Below, in pieces: positions 58,234 through 64,000 of a stretch of 64,000 nucleotides of DNA. The notes under the pieces were generated by a model. The model was not told where the DNA came from, ran no database searches, and saw only the letters and a program-made list of their open reading frames with translations. This stretch comes from Costus lasius (lineage: Eukaryota > Streptophyta > Magnoliopsida > Zingiberales > Costaceae): contig CM050447.1 in the NCBI GenBank assembly GCA_027563935.2, positions 86,165,461 to 86,229,460 of the forward strand, given 5' to 3'. Position 1 is the stretch's first letter, and each line of letters begins with the position of its first letter. A program made the position numbers and the translations under genes.

Positions 58234-59001
58234 ATGTCTTTTCATCACAGTTCATGGGCTTCTGAAAGAAGTAAGGTATACATGCAACAAGGTGAGCATA
58301 AAGATTATTCACAGATGACTCTTGCAGAAATAGCGAAATTACACTTTTATTTTGTTACATGTAATATTTGTAAGTCTTCTGATCATTATACTTCTGATTG
58401 CAAATTTTTAATGCCTAAAAATTCTAATTCTTCATGTTACCTAGATGATCATTATGATTCTAGTTGGAAAAATCAAACTTCTTTTTATGATGATTGCTCT
58501 GATCATGTTTCTGTGCCATGCTTTGAGGATACTGAAAAATCTAGCTTAGACACTATCTTAGAAAGATTTATAGCTGATCAAGAAAAATTCATGTCAAATC
58601 AAAACCAACTCATGACAAATAGAAGTAAAAAATTTGAAGATCTTAAGAAGATGACTAGTCAACTTGCTTCTCGGGTAGAATCTTTGAATGCTAATACTGA
58701 ATTGCTCGAAACCCAGATTGCACAACAAGATTGTTTATTTGAGTTTGAAACTGAAGAACTTGATTTAGAAAAATCCCCCTATGATTATGATTGTTTTGAT
58801 ATTGAGCCTTATGTGAATATTAATGAATCTCATTCTAATTTTGATTATTGTGAAATTGATCCATCTGCTAATTTATTTGAGGAAAAGGTTGGGGAAATTA
58901 AAATTGAAAAAACCTCTTTTAATGATAATTCTAATTTTTTTGAAAACTTAGTTATGGTTAAATCTGATGAGCATGATGAAGGTTTGAAAATTAGACATTG
59001 A
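58234..59001 (+). CDS. Family G acidic protein with CCHC knuckle, function unknown
   Basis: The frame starts at the ATG 58234 (MSFHHSSWASERSKVYMQQG) and is open for 255 residues. Near residue 45 it has CNICKSSDHYTSDC, a CX2CX4HX4C spacing like Gag zinc knuckles but without the usual glycine before histidine. A stretch around residues 125-165 (SNQNQLMTN through SRVESLNANTELLETQIAQQ) looks like a coiled coil. The C-terminal part is very acidic, with FD, DE and ESH motifs. I do not recognise the family. Its place after the primer site and the homologous G1 copy argue that it is the element's own gene, perhaps a divergent Gag; a role in RNA binding is inferred only. The original protein was probably longer (next entry). 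Confidence 0.65.
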   Translation: MSFHHSSWASERSKVYMQQGEHKDYSQMTLAEIAKLHFYFVTCNICKSSDHYTSDCKFLMPKNSNSSCYLDDHYDSSWKNQTSFYDDCSDHVSVPCFEDTEKSSLDTILERFIADQEKFMSNQNQLMTNRSKKFEDLKKMTSQLASRVESLNANTELLETQIAQQDCLFEFETEELDLEKSPYDYDCFDIEPYVNINESHSNFDYCEIDPSANLFEEKVGEIKIEKTSFNDNSNFFENLVMVKSDEHDEGLKIRH

Positions 59002-59658
59002 TGAACCCCACTGTGATTTTGGTGATACTTTTGAAATTAATGATAAATCTCTTGTGGTTAACTCTGATTCTATTGAAAACATTGATAAATCTCATTATGA
59101 TTTTTATATGATTCTGATTTTGACTCTTCTGATGATGAATTATTTGTGGGAGGCATGAGGAAATTGATTTTGAAGAGTCTCATCTTGATGTTAATGATGA
59201 TTTTGAAATTGCTAAATTGTTTGATGAAGTGCATGAAGAACCTGTAGATGATTTGAAAATTACAAAAATTGATGAATCTCACTCTGATGTTTTACCCATA
59301 TCTACTATTGAATCTCCTGATTTCATTGAAAATTTATGTTTTACTGAGGAACCTAATTTGAGACATAGACATTATTTTGATAATATCTTTTGATCAAAGT
59401 CCTATAGCCATTGAAAATATAAATTTGAAGAAAGGACTTATGATTTTGCTCTCTGATAAATTTAGGAAGATCATAAAGATTTCTTTGCATGGATTTGAGA
59501 ATTTTGATTTTAAATTCTGCACATTTAAGAAAGCCACTTTGATTGTGATTTACATGAAATTCTGGATTTATGGATTAGTGGCTAAACTTTTAGGAGAAAG
59601 GAAATGCAGAAAATTATTTGCTCTTTACTTTGGTACTGATTCACCTACTTCACCATGA
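59002..59658 (+). pseudogene. Continuation of the family G acidic ORF, frameshifted
   Basis: Acidic repeats continue after 59001 in changing frames (DIDEPHCDFGDTFEIND, then HEEIDFEESHLDVNDDFEIA, then KIDESHSDVLPIS), requiring at least three frame changes. The last part, from about 59377, ends with GERKCRKLFALYFGTDSPTSP and a TGA. Together with the preceding entry the original protein was probably about 470 residues. Confidence 0.6.
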
Positions 59659-61351
59659 TGTTTGATTTTTAGTCAAGCTATGGACCTAAAATTAGCGCTT
59701 CTTGGGAGGCAACCCAAGCATTTTTACTTAGCTTTGTTTCTTATATTTTAGTTTATTTTTAGAATTAATTTTTCTTCTCTTTTTGTAGGGAAAAGCAAGT
59801 TTTGGCGCAAATTACGGCACTGCCGTAATCGAGTTTACGGTACCGTATTTTCGTGCTATCTCTCACACCCACCGGCCGACGATCTCACCTCCAGGACTGT
59901 ATTCTCTAGCAGGCCACTAGAGATTACTCACTCTACTGTTGGCACCATCACCATCATTGCTAGCAGCTTTTCGGCTAGCATCTGTTCCACCTCTGCTTCT
60001 CATCTGCATCGCCTCTTCCTCTGATTTTTCCTTTGAAATTTTTTTTTAAATAATAGACTATTTTTTCAACTGAGCCTTATGTATCTTAAATTGCGCAGAA
60101 AAATTTTCAAAAGGCACACCTTTGGACTTTGCAGCATCTGCCCCGACACTATTTTTTGTCTGAGCCTTATGTATTTTTGGTGAGAGCTTGCTTTATAGTT
60201 TTGTGAGTATTGTTAGCACTTTCTAGTGATTATTTGATTTGATATTATTATCTACACTTTTCTTCTCTTAGATCTAGCACTTTACATCCTTTGTATTATT
60301 TGAGCCTTATGTGATTACACAGACCTATCACTTACATCTTTTGACTATATGAGTTTGATGCTTCACACTTTTTGCATTGATATTGATATTTTTATGCTTA
60401 AAATTTTTATGACTTGAATCCATGTGATGAAAGGTGTGTGAATTTTTCTATGATGATCAATGAATTCATGCATGAGATTAGGACTAGACTTATTATGTTG
60501 AATTTATTTCTCTAATACGTATCTGCTTTTGGAATTTTTGATTAATTGATGAATGAGATTTTGGATAGATATATTATTTGATGAATTTGGTTTAAAAGTG
60601 AAACTACTTCTTTAAATAAAACTAGCATATGAGTATGATTTTTGAATTAATGTTGATTGATTAATTTAGTTGATATTCATGCTATTTGCTATTTGTTGGG
60701 AAGAAACATTCCTTGATCCAAATAAAGTGAGGACTCCCCTACTTGGCACTGTGCAAAATTGACAGTGGTACCAAAGGACATGGGTTGAAGTATAAAAAAG
60801 AGAGAGAAAAAGAAAAAGCATGTGTCTATGTGGGTGCATGCCATGAGAGGGATCGATCCACATTAACTCCACTATCTTTGGTTAAAATCTTCCTACTATA
60901 CTAAAAAGATATGAGTTCTATTACATTGATTATGTGATCAGTGTGCTCTAACTTCGTCACCAGAAAAAAAAGGTGGTAATCGAATTAGAGAATGTGGACG
61001 ATACAAAAATAGAAACAAAAAAGGGAATAAAAAAATTATGAGTGGAAAAAGATCTTGGAAATCCTATTCCTGTAAACAAAAGTTGATAGTTATGAATTGA
61101 CAATGGATGAAATCTTGAGATTGATATTCCACTTATTGTACGAGTTGCGAAATTTTATTTGATTAAGTTGTGAATCTTGAGGATTGAATTCAAAGGGTGA
61201 TGTGTTTATTTGAAATTTTATGAATCAATTGGTGAGATTTTTCATTGGTGATTGTATTTTAGAAATTTATTTTTCATGAGAAAGTCTATGCCTATGATCA
61301 ATTTTTGGTTTTTGCTTGAGGACAAGCAAAGTTTGAGCCTTATGTATTTAA
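59659..61351 (+). other. G2 3' untranslated region
   Basis: This is 1.7 kb without a supported gene. Near its start, TTGGGAGGCAACCCAA (59702-59717) is a hairpin that recurs downstream of pol in many plant gypsy elements. A purine-rich run lies at about 60794-60818. The end has TTGCTTGAGGACAAGCAAAG, typical just before an Athila-type polypurine tract, but the G-rich tract itself is missing before the LTR at 61352. Four copies of TGAGCCTTATGT are present (60071, 60161, 60301, 61334). Confidence 0.75.
59702..59717 (+). other. Conserved gypsy 3'-region hairpin TTGGGAGGCAACCCAA
   Basis: It has 5-base arms (TTGGG/CCCAA) and lies in the context AGCGCTTCTTGGGAGGC. This motif is familiar from the region after pol in plant Athila/Tat elements, and its retention here supports descent of family G from such an element. 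Confidence 0.8.
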
Positions 61352-63101
61352 TGACACCGAAATTTATAGTAAATTCTATGCCATTTCATTGGTATTTTTG
61401 TGTCATATTCATAGACTTTGCTTATTTTTATGCCTTTTTTATCAATATTTGCGGAATCCACACTCTTTTCTGTTTTTGATGATTTTTAGGCAAAAAGGCA
61501 TGTTCTTCAGTCGATTTCAAGCAAACCAAATGCATAATTGAATTCACAACATCAAGAGGAGATCACACGTCAAATTTCAGAAGAATCAGAGCTTTAGAGC
61601 AAATTACGGCACCCCCGTAATGGATTTTATGGTACCGTAATTCCACCACAGAATTACGGTATAGCCGTAATCCCTGAGAGGTGCCATAATTTGGGAAAAT
61701 TTTGACCAGAGAACTTTGGCGATTTTACGGCACTGCCGTAAGCATGTTTACGGTGCCGTAATTGCAGATGATTTTCCACCCGAGAGATTTCCAGAATTAC
61801 GGCACTGCCATAATGATCTTTACGGGCCGTATTTTGGTCTAGAAACATATAGAAGAAATTACGGCATCGGCGTAATAATTTTTATGGGCCATAATCTTGA
61901 CACAGAATTCACAGAGCAGAAATTACGGCATTGCCGTAAAATCCATTACGGCCATAATTCCAAGTCAAACATGCGAGTTTTTCGCGGCCAAAAATTGCGC
62001 GGACCCTAACTTTTGATCCAGAGTTCCAAATTAAAATCCGAAAGATGCTGCAGACTCGACATAAAGAGGCTAAGACGCACGAAGTGGAAGAACAAAATTT
62101 TATCCACTATCGAGGGAGAAATCAATAGAGAGGAGGCTAGGGTTTGGCCTCGCGCCGAGAGGCGTGGAGACTATCTCCAGCCGTGATTTTCACGCAAAAG
62201 CTTTGCTTGGAGGAGTGGAAGACACCACAGAAGTTTCAGAGCATTTGGAGTCTGATCGGAGGAGAAATCGACAAAATTGGTGGTGACAACACTGTTCATC
62301 GAGTTTTGCTGCAAATTACGGTGCTGTAACACCTGTTTTGTAACTTTTCTTCTTCCCTTCTTTGATTTCTGACTTTTTGAAAATATGCTTTATTTTAATT
62401 CTTCCTCCATGCAAGCTTAATCTTATATTGGGACATGGGGCGTAATCCCTTTGATTTTTAATGATTAGATACTTTTTATTTCATCAAGATAATTTTGCCA
62501 TGATAATTTTACCTATGTGATTATTGTTCTAAGTTTCTCCTTAGTTTACTTTTTGTCATCATGAATAGAGTTCTTGCATTAAGGACCGAAAGGTGACATG
62601 CTTGAGAACTAGAACCCTAAAATTGATTAATATGAACTCACCGTAAGAAATTAGGTTAAGTTCTTATTTCTTTATTTTAGATGACTAATTGCCTTGATGA
62701 TGATTATGGACCTAGGATTAAGTTAGTGTGTCAAACGTGGAGATCTTGCATGAAAGTGAGGATCAGAACGTTGGAGAACAATAGGTAGAACTTGTGTTGA
62801 GTCTCGGATGCACGAAAGTGATCCTTGAGATTCCGCTTGAGACAATCAACCTAGAATTCAGATGCACGAAAGTGATCTTGAGTTCTTTGATTGATGATTT
62901 ACTTATCAACAGCTTGGGATAAATCTTGCACGAAAGCGAGGATTTGTCTCTACATGGTTGTCTACACGAAAGTGAGATAATCCCCTTATGAAGTAAATAA
63001 GTCTTTATCAAATTAGAATTTGATTGATGAACATCCTTATATATCTAGTCATAAAAATCAAGGTGGATGAAACCCTAGTCCCAATTTATCTTTCTGATTA
63101 T
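61352..63101 (+). repeat. G2 3' LTR, cut by G4
   Basis: It starts TGACACCGAAATTTATAG and keeps the roughly 190 bases missing from the 5' LTR. It ends within the ATTTATCTTTCTGATTAT segment, where G4 begins, so the last about 150 bases are missing from view. Confidence 0.9.
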
Positions 63102-64000
63102 TGATAGGATTCCGAAAGTGCACGGAACTATCGAAGTAATAAAGAAAAGTATCGAATCCACAGGGACAATATTGTTAAGTACCAAATAATCGTATTCTTA
63201 CTAACTAAGTAAACCAAAGATGATGCAAATAGGTAATAGAAATAACATGAAAGATAATCTGAGAGATAAACATGGGACTAGGGTTTCATCCACCTTAATT
63301 TCAATGATAAGATATAAATAAAAAGGTTCGTCAATCAAATCTTGCTATGATAAAGACCTAATTTACTTTATAAAGGGATTATCTCACTTTCGTGCAGACA
63401 ATCACGCATAGATAAATCCTCACTTTTGCGCAGGATTTATCCCAGGCTAAAGATAAGTAAATCATCAATCAGAGAATTCAAAGATCACTTTTGTGCATCC
63501 GAATTCTAGGTTGACAATCTCTAGTGGAATCTCAAGGATCACTTTCGTGCATCCGAGCCTCAACACTAGTTTTACTCATGGATCTCCAACGTTCCGATCC
63601 TCACTTTCGTGCAAGATCTCCACGTTTGACAAATAGACTCGATCTATAGATTCATGTTATAATTATGGCAATTAATTTACTAGAACATATCAAATTAGAT
63701 CTAACCTAGGGAAGGGATCCTAATATGCAATTCTAGGGGTCCAAGCTCTCAAGCAAATCACTTTCAGTTTCATTGCGAAAACTCTAAGAACAAAATTAAT
63801 AACATGAAATTATAGAGAGTCTAAGCACAATTTATCACAAGAGTAAAATTATCACAACGAAGATTATCATGACGAAAGAAAGAGTTATCTAATCATTAAA
63901 AATCAAAGGGATTAAACCCTATGTCCTAAATTATGTTTAAGCTTGCATGGAAGAAAAAATACAATGAATCATAGTTTAGAACAATTAGAAATCAGAGAAG
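63102..64000 (-). mobile_element. G4: family G LTR on the minus strand, running off the window
   Basis: It begins TGATAGGATTCCGAAAGTGC, the inverted U5 end of a G LTR, inside the G2 3' LTR. ATTAT (63097-63101) should be its target duplication. Motifs TCACTTTCGTGCA and variants lie at 63384, 63419, 63485, 63539 and 63601. Whether a full element follows cannot be seen. Confidence 0.9.

Larger units (their letters stand above)
56240..63101 (+). mobile_element. G2: pol-less gypsy-type element (family G), 3' LTR interrupted
   Basis: A 1717-bp 5' LTR, an Asp-tRNA primer site, a single acidic ORF region, a long 3' untranslated region and a 3' LTR follow in order. The internal region is only 3.4 kb and I find no protease, reverse transcriptase, RNase H or integrase in it. 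This fits a large non-autonomous derivative of an Athila-type element that would depend on proteins from a relative such as an intact H. Confidence 0.85.

Noticed and set aside
59812..59845. TACGGC palindrome pair outside the LTR as an extra LTR fragment.
   Set aside because: No other LTR sequence surrounds it; it lies in the 3' untranslated region, so only the motif is shared.
60000..61351. Search for an envelope-like gene, as some Athila elements have one after pol.
   Set aside because: No frame longer than a few dozen codons and no signal peptide or membrane segments were seen in this AT-rich stretch.

Overview
The window is a block of plant nuclear repeat DNA made of nested LTR retrotransposons. 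I can support no host gene, tRNA, rRNA or CRISPR array. The evidence for a flowering plant is: Ty1/copia elements of the Angela/BARE-like (Tork-type) group, with initiator-Met-tRNA primer sites and a single gag-pol frame; Athila-type Ty3/gypsy sequence with an Asp-tRNA primer site (TGGCGCCGTTGC...); and long LTRs (1.7-2.0 kb). I cannot name the species.

I use these working names. Copia family A has LTRs starting TGTTGGGGTATGCCC: A1 (1-7893, +, intact), A2 (17006-26158, -), A3 (32881-41988, -, chimeric) and A4 (solo LTR, 14779-16465). Copia family B has LTRs starting TGTTGGTGTATATGCCC: B1 (-, split remnants at 7894-10549 and 30855-31355), B2 (10550-30849, +), B3 (52288-about 55607, +) and B5 (lone LTR, 47515-51108). 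Family C is one solo LTR (47790-49840). Family G is gypsy-like and apparently non-autonomous: G1 (31356-44664, -), G2 (56240 to at least 63101, +), G3 (a fragment near 55608-56155) and G4 (63102 to the window end, -). H is an Athila-type gag-pol remnant (44665-47514, +). D is a probable copia linker fragment (51109-about 51810, -).

Layout: B1 is the oldest visible host element on the left. A1 landed in its 3' LTR, B2 in its integrase-RT linker (target duplication CTGGG on both sides), and G1 in its integrase. B2 in turn received A4 (CAGAG) and A2 (GAAAG). A3 sits in G1, but with unmatched flanks and unlike LTRs. From 44.6 kb rightwards the order is H, B5 (containing C, duplication TATAT), D, an inverted B LTR piece, B3, a G/B patchwork, G2, and G4 inside G2's right LTR.

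How the pieces relate: A1 is the only copy with an uninterrupted 1293-residue Gag-Pol, so it or close relatives could supply proteins in trans to A2 and A3, which carry nonsense codons. LTR divergence orders the insertions: A2's LTRs differ at about one site by eye and B2's at about 35 of 1970. This agrees with A2 lying inside B2. The less familiar signals are repeated, covarying stem-loops in the leaders and LTRs of the copia families, and the G family: a pol-less element with a long acidic CCHC-knuckle ORF and LTRs packed with TACGGC palindromes and TGCACGAAAGTGA repeats.
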